Shown in pieces: positions 1 through 7,761 of a DNA stretch of 11,318 bases (its first letter is position 1; every line of letters starts with the position of its first letter). The translations under genes and the position numbers were made by a program. The notes beneath the pieces are model-generated. The model was given only the letters and a program-made list of their open reading frames with translations. It ran no database searches and was not told where the DNA came from. The DNA lies in NCBI GenBank assembly GCA_003449515.1, contig DMHI01000037.1, positions 1,024 through 12,341 of the forward strand, in the 5' to 3' direction. The DNA comes from Lysobacteraceae bacterium (GTDB taxonomy: Bacteria; Pseudomonadota; Gammaproteobacteria; Xanthomonadales; Xanthomonadaceae).

Positions 1-870
1 GAGTTCAACCAGGGCGACGCCGAACCCAACCTCGCGCGCATCGAGCAGCGCGTCGCCGAAGCCGCCGCCGGCGGCGCCAAGCTCGTGCTGCTGCAGGAAC
101 TGCACAACGGGCCGTACTTCTGCCAGCACCAGAGCGTCGACGAGTTCGACCGCGCCGAAGCGATTCCCGGCCCGAGCACCGAGCGCCTGTCGCGGCTGGC
201 GAAGCAGCACGGCGTGGTGCTGGTCGCGTCGCTGTTCGAACGTCGCGCGCCGGGCCTCGCGCACAACACCGCCGTGGTGTTCGACGCCGACGGCAGCTTC
301 CGCGGCAAGTACCGGAAGATGCACATCCCCGACGACCCGGGCTTCAACGAGAAGTTCTACTTCACGCCCGGCGACCTCGGCTTCACCCCGATCGACACCT
401 CGGTGGGCCGCCTCGGCGTGCTCGTCTGCTGGGACCAGTGGTACCCGGAAGCCGCGCGCCTGATGGCGCTGGCCGGCGCCGACCTGCTGCTCTACCCGAC
501 CGCCATCGGCTGGGATCCGCGCGACACCGATGCGGAGAAGGAGCGCCAGCGCGTGGCTTGGATCCTCTCGCACCGCGGCCACGCCGTGGCCAACGGCCTG
601 CCGGTGCTCACCTGCAACCGCACCGGCTTCGAGGCCTCGCCGCTCGCGCGCGAAGGCAGCGACGCCAGCCCCGGCATCCAGTTCTGGGGCTCGAGTGCGG
701 TGTTCGGCCCACAGGGCGAAGTGCTCGCCGAAGCCTCGCGCGATGCCGCCGAGGTGCTGTTCTGCGAGATCGATCTTGCACGCGGTGAAGCGGTGCGGCG
801 GATCTGGCCCTTCCTGCGCGACCGCCGCATCGACGCCTACGGCGATCTGACCAGACGTTTCCGCGATTGA
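1..870 (+). CDS. aguB: N-carbamoylputrescine amidase (5'-truncated by window edge)
   Basis: Nitrilase-superfamily hydrolase that converts N-carbamoylputrescine to putrescine, CO2 and ammonia, the last step of the agmatine route to putrescine; cytosolic. The frame is open from base 1, so the start lies outside; 289 codons are visible and the family is about 290-300 residues, so only roughly 10 are missing. All three catalytic positions are present: Glu in LLQELHNGPYF (codon 97-99), Lys in YRKMHIPDD (316-318) and Cys in VLVCWDQWYPEAARL (427-429). KFYFTPGDLGF, LLLYPTAIGWDP and RGHAVANGLPV are typical of AguB and separate it from beta-ureidopropionase and generic nitrilases. An internal GTG at 85 is not the start, because conserved sequence runs upstream of it. 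The usual partner, agmatine deiminase (aguA), is not in view and may lie to the left. The gene ends at TGA 868-870; a TraB-family gene follows after 55 bp. Confidence 0.95.
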   Translation, partial: EFNQGDAEPNLARIEQRVAEAAAGGAKLVLLQELHNGPYFCQHQSVDEFDRAEAIPGPSTERLSRLAKQHGVVLVASLFERRAPGLAHNTAVVFDADGSFRGKYRKMHIPDDPGFNEKFYFTPGDLGFTPIDTSVGRLGVLVCWDQWYPEAARLMALAGADLLLYPTAIGWDPRDTDAEKERQRVAWILSHRGHAVANGLPVLTCNRTGFEASPLAREGSDASPGIQFWGSSAVFGPQGEVLAEASRDAAEVLFCEIDLARGEAVRRIWPFLRDRRIDAYGDLTRRFRD

Positions 871-925
871 GCGCACGATCATCCCCGCCATCACGCGATC
901 GCGCCTCGCGCCCACGGACATTCCC

Positions 926-2137
926 TTGAACGATCACGCTCTGCCGGCCGCCTTGGCCGACCAGCCGCACGCCCGCATCGAGCGCGACGGCGTGCGCTAC
1001 ACCCTGCTCGGCACCGCGCACGTCTCGAAGGAAAGCGTGGCGGCGGTCGAAGCCGCTCTCGCCAGCGCGGCTTTCGACGTTGTCGCGGTCGAACTCGACC
1101 CGGCGCGGCATCGCGCACTCACCGATCCCGAGGCCTTCACCAAGCTCGATCTTGTGGCAGCGATCAAGTCGGGAAAAGCCGGCCTGCTCGCGGCGAATCT
1201 GGCGCTCGCGGCCTACCAGCGCCGCCTCGCCGAGCAGATCGGCGTCGAGCCCGGTGCCGAACTGAAGGCCGCCGCCGTCGGCGCCATCGAGCGGAACCTG
1301 CCGCTGGCCCTGATCGATCGCGACATCGGCCTGACCTTCCGGCGGGCGTGGTCGCGCCTCGGCTTCTGGAAGCGATCGATGCTGGGAGCCGGGCTGCTCA
1401 CCAGCCTGATCGTCGACGAGAAGGTGGACGACGACGCCATCGAACGCCTGAAGGAAGGCGATGTTCTCGAGGCCAGCTTCGCCGAGTTCGCCGGCTCGAG
1501 CCCCGAGATCTTCGAAGCCGTCATCGCCGAGCGCGACCGCTACATGGCCGCCAAGCTGCGCGAGACCGGCGCGGCACATCCCGGCAAGCATGTGCTCGCC
1601 GTGGTGGGTGCCGGGCACCTCGCCGGCCTCAAGGCCGCGCTCGCATCGGGCCACGAGGCGCCGGCAGCGCAGATCGCCCGTCTGGAAACGCTGCCGACGG
1701 ACAGCGGCCTGCCGTGGTTCACCATCGTGCTGGTCAGCCTGCTGCTGGGCGGCTTCGCCTACGGCTGGCAGCAGGGCGGCATCGAGACCGGCGGTCTGGT
1801 GCTGCTGCACTGGGCCGCGGTCACGGCCGTTGGCGGCGCGCTGGGCTGCCTCGCGGCCGGCGGCCATCCCTTGAGCATCGTCGCTGCCGCAGTGGCCTCG
1901 CCGATCACGCCCCTGCACCCGGCGCTGGGCTCGGGCACCGTCAGCGCGCTGGTCGAGGCCTGGGTGCGCAAGCCGGACTACGCCGACTTCCTCGCCCTGC
2001 GCAATGACACGCGGACGGTCATCGGCTGGTGGAGAAACCGCGTCGCCCGCACGCTGCTGAATTTCTTCCTGACCTCGCTCGGCACGGTGCTGGCCATGTG
2101 GGCCGCCGGCGCGGGGATCGTCGCCAAGCTCATTTGA
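926..2137 (+). CDS. TraB/PrgY-family membrane protein
   Basis: 403-residue protein of the TraB/PrgY/Tiki fold. The N-terminal domain carries the family signatures GTAHVS (residues 29-34), VELDPAR (55-61), IDRDI with TFRRAW (130-142) and GAGHLAG (228-234). The Glu of VELD and the His of GTAH and GAGH are candidate metal-binding/catalytic residues by analogy with Tiki proteases. A C-terminal membrane part follows, with hydrophobic segments near 263-283, 288-310, 313-333 and 376-398, including the family block SPITPLHPALG...ALVEAWVRKP (325-350). Enterococcal TraB/PrgY limits sex-pheromone activity; the role of chromosomal proteobacterial homologues is not established, so no substrate is assigned. 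The start is TTG at 926, chosen because it leaves a normal short leader before GTAH; only a weak GGA lies about 7 bases upstream. Family call firm, exact start uncertain. Neighbours are aguB upstream and proB 52 bp downstream. Confidence 0.88.
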   Translation: MNDHALPAALADQPHARIERDGVRYTLLGTAHVSKESVAAVEAALASAAFDVVAVELDPARHRALTDPEAFTKLDLVAAIKSGKAGLLAANLALAAYQRRLAEQIGVEPGAELKAAAVGAIERNLPLALIDRDIGLTFRRAWSRLGFWKRSMLGAGLLTSLIVDEKVDDDAIERLKEGDVLEASFAEFAGSSPEIFEAVIAERDRYMAAKLRETGAAHPGKHVLAVVGAGHLAGLKAALASGHEAPAAQIARLETLPTDSGLPWFTIVLVSLLLGGFAYGWQQGGIETGGLVLLHWAAVTAVGGALGCLAAGGHPLSIVAAAVASPITPLHPALGSGTVSALVEAWVRKPDYADFLALRNDTRTVIGWWRNRVARTLLNFFLTSLGTVLAMWAAGAGIVAKLI

Positions 2138-2189
2138 CGACTCCAGCGCACTGCGGTGAACTCGGAGCCTCCGCCTTCGAGTCGCGTGC

Positions 2190-3350
2190 GTGTCCGATTC
2201 CGTCGCCCTGCCCCAGTGGAAACGCGCCGTCCTCAAGGTCGGCAGCAACCTGATCGCGCCCGGCGGCGAGCGGCTGTCGACCCGCCACCTGCTGTCGATC
2301 GCGCGTTTCATCGCCGAAGCGCGCGCGCAGGGCCGCGAGATCGTGCTGGTGTCATCGGGCGCGGTAGCGGCCGGACGCGCGGTGCTCGGCGCGCTGGGGG
2401 GCGGCGCACCACTCGCCGGGGTGGCGGCTGCGCGCAGCGCTTCGACCGCGTCGATGCCGGCGCGGCAGGCGCTGGCCGCCATCGGCCAACCACGCATGGT
2501 CGAGGCCTGGGCGCGCCTGCTCGATGGCCCCTGCGCGCAGGTGCTGCTGGCCTTCGACGACCTGCAGAACCGCCGCCGCTTCGTCAACGCCAAGAACACC
2601 CTGCGCGAGCTGCTGCACGCCGGCGTGCTGCCGATCATCAACGAGAACGATTCGGTGGCCGTCGACGAGCTGCGTCTCGGCGACAACGACAACCTCGCCG
2701 CCCACGTCGCCGTGCTGGTCGAGGCCGACCTGCTGCTGATCCTCTCCGACATCGACGGTCTGTTCGACGCCGACCCGCGCGCCGTGCCGGGCGCGCAGCG
2801 CATCCCGCGCGTTGCCGCCATCGACGAGGCCGTGTTCGCACTGGCCGGCGGCGCGGGCTCGAGCGTGGGCACCGGCGGCATGCGCACCAAGCTCGAGGCC
2901 GCAGCGAAGGCCACGGCACGCGGTATTCCCACCGTCATCGTGCACGGCGGCAAGGCGGCGGCACTCGAGGCGCTGGGCCGCGGCGAGTGTCCGGGCACGC
3001 TGTTCGAGGCCGCAACCACGCCGGCCAGCGCGAAAGACCACTGGATGCGCCACGCCCTGGCCAGCCAGGGGCAGGTGCGCGTCGATACCGGCGCGCTGCG
3101 GGCGCTGAAGGAACGCGGTGCCTCCCTGCTGCCCGCCGGCGTGCGCAGCGTGGAGGGCGCGTTCAAGGCGGGCGATGCCATCGAAGTGCTCGCCGAAGGC
3201 GAAGCGCGCGCCTTCGCCAAGGGCATCGCGCAGTACGATGCCAGCGAGCTGCGCCGCATCCTCGGCAGGCCCAGCGCCGAACTGCCGGCGCTGCTGGGCT
3301 ACGAAGGCCCGGAAACCGTGATCCACCGCGACGACCTGGTGCTGCTGTGA
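2190..3350 (+). CDS. proB: Glutamate 5-kinase
   Basis: Cytosolic enzyme that phosphorylates glutamate with ATP to gamma-glutamyl phosphate, the first and normally proline-inhibited step of proline synthesis. 386 residues. The amino-acid kinase domain shows KVGSNLI (16-22), VSSGAVAAGR (54-63), NENDSV (151-156), GDNDNLAAHVAVL (164-176), LSDIDGLFDADPR (185-197) and GTGGMRTK (227-234). A C-terminal PUA domain (about 293-380) ends in YEGPETVIHRDDLVLL. The GTG start at 2190 gives an N-terminus MSDS followed by the Lys-containing first strand, matching normal ProB layout; the Shine-Dalgarno is weak (GAG 8 bases upstream). The protein is about 19 residues longer than the 367-residue E. coli enzyme, mainly because of an Ala/Gly/Ser-rich insertion near residues 68-90. 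It overlaps proA by 4 bases (GTGA), implying translational coupling. Confidence 0.96.
   Translation: MSDSVALPQWKRAVLKVGSNLIAPGGERLSTRHLLSIARFIAEARAQGREIVLVSSGAVAAGRAVLGALGGGAPLAGVAAARSASTASMPARQALAAIGQPRMVEAWARLLDGPCAQVLLAFDDLQNRRRFVNAKNTLRELLHAGVLPIINENDSVAVDELRLGDNDNLAAHVAVLVEADLLLILSDIDGLFDADPRAVPGAQRIPRVAAIDEAVFALAGGAGSSVGTGGMRTKLEAAAKATARGIPTVIVHGGKAAALEALGRGECPGTLFEAATTPASAKDHWMRHALASQGQVRVDTGALRALKERGASLLPAGVRSVEGAFKAGDAIEVLAEGEARAFAKGIAQYDASELRRILGRPSAELPALLGYEGPETVIHRDDLVLL
3347..3350 (+). promoter_or_regulatory. GTGA start/stop overlap coupling proB to proA
   Basis: The last four bases of proB (GTGA) contain both the proA GTG start (3347-3349) and the proB TGA stop (3348-3350). The bases upstream lack a purine-rich ribosome-binding site, so proA translation probably depends on ribosomes finishing proB, which would keep kinase and reductase in fixed proportion. 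Confidence 0.75.
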
Positions 3351-4618
3351 CCCCCGACGACATCGCCCTGATCCGCCGCTGCGCCGAAGCCTCGCGCGCC
3401 GCCGCGCGCCGCCTCGCTGCTACCGATGCGGCGAGGCGCAGCAGCGCCCTGGAGGCCATCGCCTCGGCGCTGGCGCAACGCGAGGCCGAGGTGCTCGCCG
3501 CGAACGCGCTCGACATCGACGCTGCGGCATCGCAAGGCCTCTCCGCCGCGATGCAGGACCGCCTGCGCCTCGATCCGCTGCGCTTCGCCGCGCTGGTGGC
3601 TGCGGTGCGCGCCGTGAACGCGCTGCCCGATCCGCTCGGCGAGATCGAGTGGCAGGCGCCACGCGCGGATGGCCTTCAGATCGGCCGTCTGCGCGCGCCG
3701 CTCGGCGCGATCGCGATGATCTACGAATCCCGCCCCAACGTGACCGTCGACGCCGCCGTGCTGTGCCTGAAGTCCGGCAATGCCTGCGTGCTGCGCGGCG
3801 GGCGCGAGGCCGCGCACAGCAATGCCGCGCTGATCGCGGCCGTGCAGGCCGGCCTGCGCGACGCCGGCCTGCCGGCCGAGGCCGCCGTGCTGGTGCCGGT
3901 GTTCGACCGCGCCGCCATCGCGGAACTGCTGCGGCACGACGACTGCCTCGCCCTCGTGATCCCGCGCGGCGGCGAGGGGCTGATCCGCCATGTGGCGGCG
4001 GTGAGCCGGGTGCCGGTGATCCGCCACTACAAGGGCGTCTGCCACCTCTACGTGGAGGCCAGCGCCGATCTCGATGCCGCGCTGCGTCTCGCCATCGACG
4101 GCAAGTGCGCGCGGCCCTCGGCCTGCAACGCGCTGGAGACGCTGCTGGTCGAGGCGACGGTCGCAGCGGCCTTCCTCCCGCGCTTGGGCGAGGCCTTGCG
4201 TGCGCGCGGCGTGCGCTTTCGTGCCTGCCCGCAGGCGCAGCTGCTGCTGCCCGGTGCCGAGCCGGCGACCGCCGACGACTGGGATGCCGAGTACCTCGAC
4301 CTCGTGCTCGCGGTGAAAGTCGTCGACGGCTTCGACGCCGCGCTGGCCCATATCGCCGCGCACGGCTCGCAGCACACCGAAGCCATCGCCACCGGCGACG
4401 CCACGCTCGCTGCCCGCTTCCAACGCGAGGTGGATGCCTCGGCGGTGATGGTCAATGCGTCGACGCGCTTCAACGATGGCGGCGAACTCGGGCTCGGCGC
4501 CGAGATCGGCATTTCGACCAGCAAGCTCCACGCCTACGGCCCGATGGGCCTCGATTCGCTCACCACCCGGAAGTGGGTGGTGCGCGGCACTGGCCACACC
4601 CGCGCCCGGGTGGACTGA
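3347..4618 (+). CDS. proA: Gamma-glutamyl phosphate reductase (glutamate-5-semialdehyde dehydrogenase)
   Basis: NADPH-dependent aldehyde-dehydrogenase-superfamily enzyme that reduces gamma-glutamyl phosphate to glutamate 5-semialdehyde, which cyclises to P5C for proline. 423 residues from the GTG at 3347, close to the 417-residue E. coli protein. Signatures: PLGAIAMIYESRPNVTVDAA (118-137), LKSGNACVLRGGREA (141-155), VIPRGGEGLIRHV (204-216), YKGVCHLYV (228-236), the catalytic Cys260 in RPSACNALETLLV, GSQHTEAI (340-347) and ASTRFNDGGELGLGAEIGIS (371-390). The frame is open far upstream across proB, so a longest-ORF call would wrongly extend this gene to 2156; alignment to the family places the start at the GTG that shares bases with the proB stop. 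No clear Shine-Dalgarno precedes it, consistent with reinitiation after proB. It is the last gene of the + strand block and faces the RND operon. Confidence 0.96.
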   Translation: MTPDDIALIRRCAEASRAAARRLAATDAARRSSALEAIASALAQREAEVLAANALDIDAAASQGLSAAMQDRLRLDPLRFAALVAAVRAVNALPDPLGEIEWQAPRADGLQIGRLRAPLGAIAMIYESRPNVTVDAAVLCLKSGNACVLRGGREAAHSNAALIAAVQAGLRDAGLPAEAAVLVPVFDRAAIAELLRHDDCLALVIPRGGEGLIRHVAAVSRVPVIRHYKGVCHLYVEASADLDAALRLAIDGKCARPSACNALETLLVEATVAAAFLPRLGEALRARGVRFRACPQAQLLLPGAEPATADDWDAEYLDLVLAVKVVDGFDAALAHIAAHGSQHTEAIATGDATLAARFQREVDASAVMVNASTRFNDGGELGLGAEIGISTSKLHAYGPMGLDSLTTRKWVVRGTGHTRARVD

Positions 4619-4643
4619 GGCGCGGCACAGGCCGGCGCCGGTC

Positions 4644-4659
4644 GCCCGGCACCCCGGGC
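4644..4659. terminator. GC hairpin between convergent proA and RND-B
   Basis: A perfect 6-bp all-G/C stem, GCCCGG (4644-4649) and CCGGGC (4654-4659), closes a CACC loop in the 41-bp gap between the proA stop (4618) and the RND-B stop (4660). A second perfect palindrome, CCGGCGCCGG, lies at 4632-4641. Neither strand has a T-tract after the stem, so it is not a classic intrinsic terminator. The position between convergent genes suggests bidirectional termination or a 3'-end stabiliser. Such short stems also arise often by chance at this GC content. Confidence 0.4.
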
Positions 4660-7600
4660 TCAGTGCGCGGCACCGACCGCGCGAAGGCCAGCCCGCTCGC
4701 GTGCGCGACGGAACGCCGCACCCGACCAGTTCCCGACATCGTCGAGGATGGCGTAGATGGTGGGCAGGAAGACCAGACTCACCACGGTCGAGAAGAGCAG
4801 TCCGCCGACGATGGCGCGCGCCATCGGGTAGTAGGCCGGGCCGTCGCCGCCGATCTGCGCCCCGCCCAGGGTCAGCGGCAGCATCCCGAGGATGGTGGTG
4901 CCCATCGTCATCAGGATCGGACGCAGGCGCTCACGGCTGCCTTGCACCAGCGCATCGAGCCGTGCCATGCCATCGCGGCGGAGATTGTTGATGTGCTCGA
5001 TCATCACGATCCCGTTGTTCACCACCACGCCCATCAGCACGAGGATGCCGATCGCCGACATGATGGTGAAGGTGGTGCCGGTGATCACGAAGAACCAGAA
5101 CACGCCGAACGCCGAGAACACGATGCCGCTCATGATCGCCAGCGGGTACAGCATCGACTCGAACAGCGCCGCCATGACGATGAAGATCATGATGATGGCG
5201 ATGATGGTGTTGATGCCCATCTGCCGCCCGGCGTCGTCGTTGCGCTGGAAGTCGCCACCGAAGCTGTAGCCGTAGCCGGGCGGGAACGTGACCTGCGAGA
5301 GCACCTCGCCCATCGCGCGGCGCGCGTCCTCGTTGGTCTGGTCCTCGGCGAGGTTGGCCACGAAGGTCAGCGAGGTGCGGCGGTTCTCGCGGCTGATCTG
5401 CCCCGGCCCCTGCACCACCCGCACGTCGACCATCGACATCAGCGGTACGCGCGCGCCATCGGCACGGGTCAGCACCAGCGACGACAGGTTGTCGACACTG
5501 AACTGTTCGGCACCGGCGAAACGGGCCCACACCGGCACCTCGTCGCCACCGCGGCGGAACTCGCGCAGCGGGGTTCCGCGCAGGGCGATGCCGATGTACT
5601 GCGCCACATCCTGTGCGGAGAAGCCGTATGCCGCCGCGCGGGCGCGGTCGACACTCACCTGCACCTCGCTGTTCTCGTCGCCGGTATCGATCCGCACATC
5701 GCGCAGTTCCGGGCGCTGCGCCAGCACCGGGAGGATGTCCTCGGCGAGCGCCATCAGCTCCTCGTTGGAGTCGCCAGTCAACGATACGCGAACGCCCTGG
5801 TTCTGTCCGCCGCCGCCACCACCACCGGGACCGCCGGAGCCCTCGATGCCGATCTCGGCCAGCGCCGACTTCGGCAGCAGCTCGCGGATCTTCTTCTGGA
5901 TCTCCTCGGTGGGCAGGAGGTCGCCCTCGCTCACCAGCGCAACGTCGATGCCGCCCCAACCGCGCTCGCTGTACACGGTGTAGATCTGCTCGATCTGCAG
6001 CTCCTCGCGCCGCGCATCGAGCAGTTCCTCGACCTTGAGCATCTCGCCCAGCATCTCCTCGAGGCTGTACGAGCCGCGCCAGTCGAAATAGATGTCGATT
6101 TCGCGGCCCTCGTCCTCCGCGAACATGTCGAACTTCATCAGGCCGGTCGCCGCCGGAACGACGCTGAGGGCGACGATCAGCGTGATGCCGGCCACCGACC
6201 AGCCGCGATGCTCGAGGCTCCAGCGCAGGCCGCGCGCGTAGCGGTCGGAAAGCCGCGCGACGAATCCCGAATGCGCCAGCGACTCCGGCGGCGTGGCGAT
6301 GCGCGCCGAGATCATCGGGATCAGGCTCACCGCCACCAGCCAGGATGCCAGCAGCGCGATGGTGATCGTCACCGCCACCTGGCCGAGGAAGATGCTGATC
6401 TGGTTGACCTCGCCGAACAGATTGGGCACGAACACGATGATGCTGGTCAGGGTGCCGGCGCTGATGGCGAGCTGCACGCTGCGCGTGCCCTCGATCGCCG
6501 CCCGGTACGGATCGCCCGGAAACTTCGTGCGGTACTGGTGGATGCTCTCGACCACCACCACGGCGTTGTCCACCAGCATGCCAAGGCCGAGCAGCAGGCC
6601 CATCATGGTCAGCACGTTGAGTGTGAAGCCCATGAAGAACATGATGCCGAGGGTCATCACGATGCAGATCGGAATCGCAAGCGCGACCATCAGCGTGCTG
6701 GGCCAGTGGCGCAGGAAGTAGAACAGGATGAACACCGACAGCAGACAGCCGATGATGCCGGCCTCGGTGAGTTCGGCCAGCGAGGCCTTCACGCTCTCGG
6801 CCTGGTCGTCGGCCACCAGCATCCCGATTCCCTCGAGCTCGGGAAGCACCTCGATCGCGGCGATTTCGTCCATGACCCGGCGCGACATCTCGACGAGGTT
6901 GGCGTCGGCCTCGCGCATGATGTCGATGCCGACCGCCGGCCGGCCGTCGAGGCGACGGCCGACATCGGCGCGCTGCGCCTTGAGCACCACGTCGGCGATG
7001 TCGTCGAGGCGCAGGCCGGCATCGTTGATCACGAGGTTCCTCAGTTCATCGAGGTCGCGGATCTCGCCCACCGGCTGCACGCGCAGGCGCCTCATGCCGT
7101 CGTCGATGCTGCCGGCCGAGACCGAGAAGTTCACGTCGCGCAGGCGCATCGCGAGATCGTTCAGCGCGATGTTGTGGGCACCGAGGCGGACCGGGTCAAT
7201 CGCGATCTCGACCTCGGGAGGCTGGACACCGACGATGTCGACCCGCGCAACGCCGGGGATGCGCTCGATGCGGCGCTTGAAGACCCGTTCCAGCATCGCG
7301 TATTCGGTGCGCAGATCGCGGTCGCTGGCGAAGCGCAGCCGCATCACCGGCTCGTCGGTGGTTGACCACTTGAAGACGAAGTAGCGTTGGAAATCGTCGG
7401 GCAGCTCGGCGCGGATGGCGTCGATGCGGTCGCGCGCCTCGCTGGCGGCGATGTTGATGTTGCGGCTCCAGTCGCTGAACTCGATGAACACGCCACCGCC
7501 GCCGTCGCGCGCATTCGACCACATGTTGCGGACGCCGGTCAGGGTGGCCAGCGCCTCTTCCGCCGGGCGCACGATGGTCCGCTCCACTTCCTCGGGCGAC

Positions 7601-7761
7601 GATCCCGGATACGGCAGTTCGATGTAGAGGAAGGGCGCGGTGACGGCAGGGAACTGTTCGAGCGGCAGCCGGAACGCCGCGATGATGCCGAGCACCATCA
7701 GCGAGACGTAGAACATCACCGCCGTAATCGGGCGACGCAGGCTCAACTCGGCGAGGTTCAT
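4660..7761 (-). CDS. RND efflux permease, Asp-Asn/Asn relay variant (RND-B)
   Basis: Inner-membrane resistance-nodulation-division pump subunit of the AcrB/HAE1 superfamily, 1033 residues, with the usual 12-TM layout: TM1 about 12-30, first periplasmic loop to about 331, TM2-TM6 about 332-484, TM7 about 520-540, second loop to about 848, TM8-TM12 about 849-1004. Family features include RLPLEQFP (31-38), PGSSPEEVE (52-60) and the TM4 block GLGMLVDNAVVVVESI (392-407). The relay is altered: AcrB Asp407/Asp408 correspond to Asp398/Asn399, and AcrB Lys940 corresponds to Asn915 (VVVNNGIVMIEHIN); Arg945 and Thr952, matching AcrB Arg971/Thr978, are kept. A glycine-rich run lies at 641-656. The ATG at 7761 has a strong GGGGAG 8 bases upstream and overlaps the RND-A stop (ATGA). 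Substrate unknown. An RND permease normally needs an adaptor and an outer-membrane channel; no channel gene is in view. Confidence 0.93.
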   Translation of the reverse strand: MNLAELSLRRPITAVMFYVSLMVLGIIAAFRLPLEQFPAVTAPFLYIELPYPGSSPEEVERTIVRPAEEALATLTGVRNMWSNARDGGGGVFIEFSDWSRNINIAASEARDRIDAIRAELPDDFQRYFVFKWSTTDEPVMRLRFASDRDLRTEYAMLERVFKRRIERIPGVARVDIVGVQPPEVEIAIDPVRLGAHNIALNDLAMRLRDVNFSVSAGSIDDGMRRLRVQPVGEIRDLDELRNLVINDAGLRLDDIADVVLKAQRADVGRRLDGRPAVGIDIMREADANLVEMSRRVMDEIAAIEVLPELEGIGMLVADDQAESVKASLAELTEAGIIGCLLSVFILFYFLRHWPSTLMVALAIPICIVMTLGIMFFMGFTLNVLTMMGLLLGLGMLVDNAVVVVESIHQYRTKFPGDPYRAAIEGTRSVQLAISAGTLTSIIVFVPNLFGEVNQISIFLGQVAVTITIALLASWLVAVSLIPMISARIATPPESLAHSGFVARLSDRYARGLRWSLEHRGWSVAGITLIVALSVVPAATGLMKFDMFAEDEGREIDIYFDWRGSYSLEEMLGEMLKVEELLDARREELQIEQIYTVYSERGWGGIDVALVSEGDLLPTEEIQKKIRELLPKSALAEIGIEGSGGPGGGGGGGQNQGVRVSLTGDSNEELMALAEDILPVLAQRPELRDVRIDTGDENSEVQVSVDRARAAAYGFSAQDVAQYIGIALRGTPLREFRRGGDEVPVWARFAGAEQFSVDNLSSLVLTRADGARVPLMSMVDVRVVQGPGQISRENRRTSLTFVANLAEDQTNEDARRAMGEVLSQVTFPPGYGYSFGGDFQRNDDAGRQMGINTIIAIIMIFIVMAALFESMLYPLAIMSGIVFSAFGVFWFFVITGTTFTIMSAIGILVLMGVVVNNGIVMIEHINNLRRDGMARLDALVQGSRERLRPILMTMGTTILGMLPLTLGGAQIGGDGPAYYPMARAIVGGLLFSTVVSLVFLPTIYAILDDVGNWSGAAFRRARERAGLRAVGAAH
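5794..5841 (-). repeat. Glycine-rich codon tract in RND-B
   Basis: Codons 641-656 of RND-B read GSGGPGGGGGGGQNQG. On the + strand the core is a run of CCG then CCA triplets (5807-5826). It sits in the second periplasmic loop just before a beta strand (VRVSLTGD), at about the place of the AcrB PC1 strand near residues 660-668. A triplet tract can change length without breaking the frame. It looks like a flexible loop rather than a frameshift, since the flanking sequence stays in frame and conserved. Confidence 0.8.

Noticed and set aside
894..903. Palindrome CGCGATCGCG in the gap between aguB and the TraB-family gene
   Set aside because: A 10-bp perfect palindrome made of GC-rich and GATC elements is expected often at this composition; there is no second copy arrangement, promoter or T-tract to give it a role.
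608..3259. An 883-codon open frame on the - strand antisense to aguB, the TraB-family gene and proB
   Set aside because: It crosses three well-supported genes and their gaps, and its translation has no motif. It is a by-product of the lack of AT-rich stop codons on the opposite strand.
2156..3346. In-frame N-terminal extension of proA across proB, which would give an 820-residue protein
   Set aside because: The translation of this stretch is Arg/Pro/Gly-rich and has no similarity to ProA or ProB; ProB is encoded in a different frame here. The family start fits the GTG at 3347. This is not a ProB-ProA fusion such as plant P5CS.
3299..4597. A 432-codon open frame on the - strand opposite proA
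   Set aside because: Exactly antisense to a complete proA with its catalytic Cys and all family motifs; the His/Gln/Arg-rich translation is a typical antisense shadow.
4580..4673. Direct repeat GTGCGCGGCAC at 4580-4590 and 4663-4673 flanking the proA/RND-B junction
   Set aside because: Both copies are inside coding sequence and use common GC-rich codon strings; there is no mobile-element gene or inverted repeat between them, so it is probably chance.
3649..7365. A 1238-codon open frame on the + strand crossing proA and running antisense to RND-B
   Set aside because: It lies in another frame of proA and antisense to a strongly conserved RND gene. Its translation is a low-complexity mix of Arg, His, Asp, Gln and Ala with no recognisable domain, as expected from GC-rich coding DNA read out of frame.
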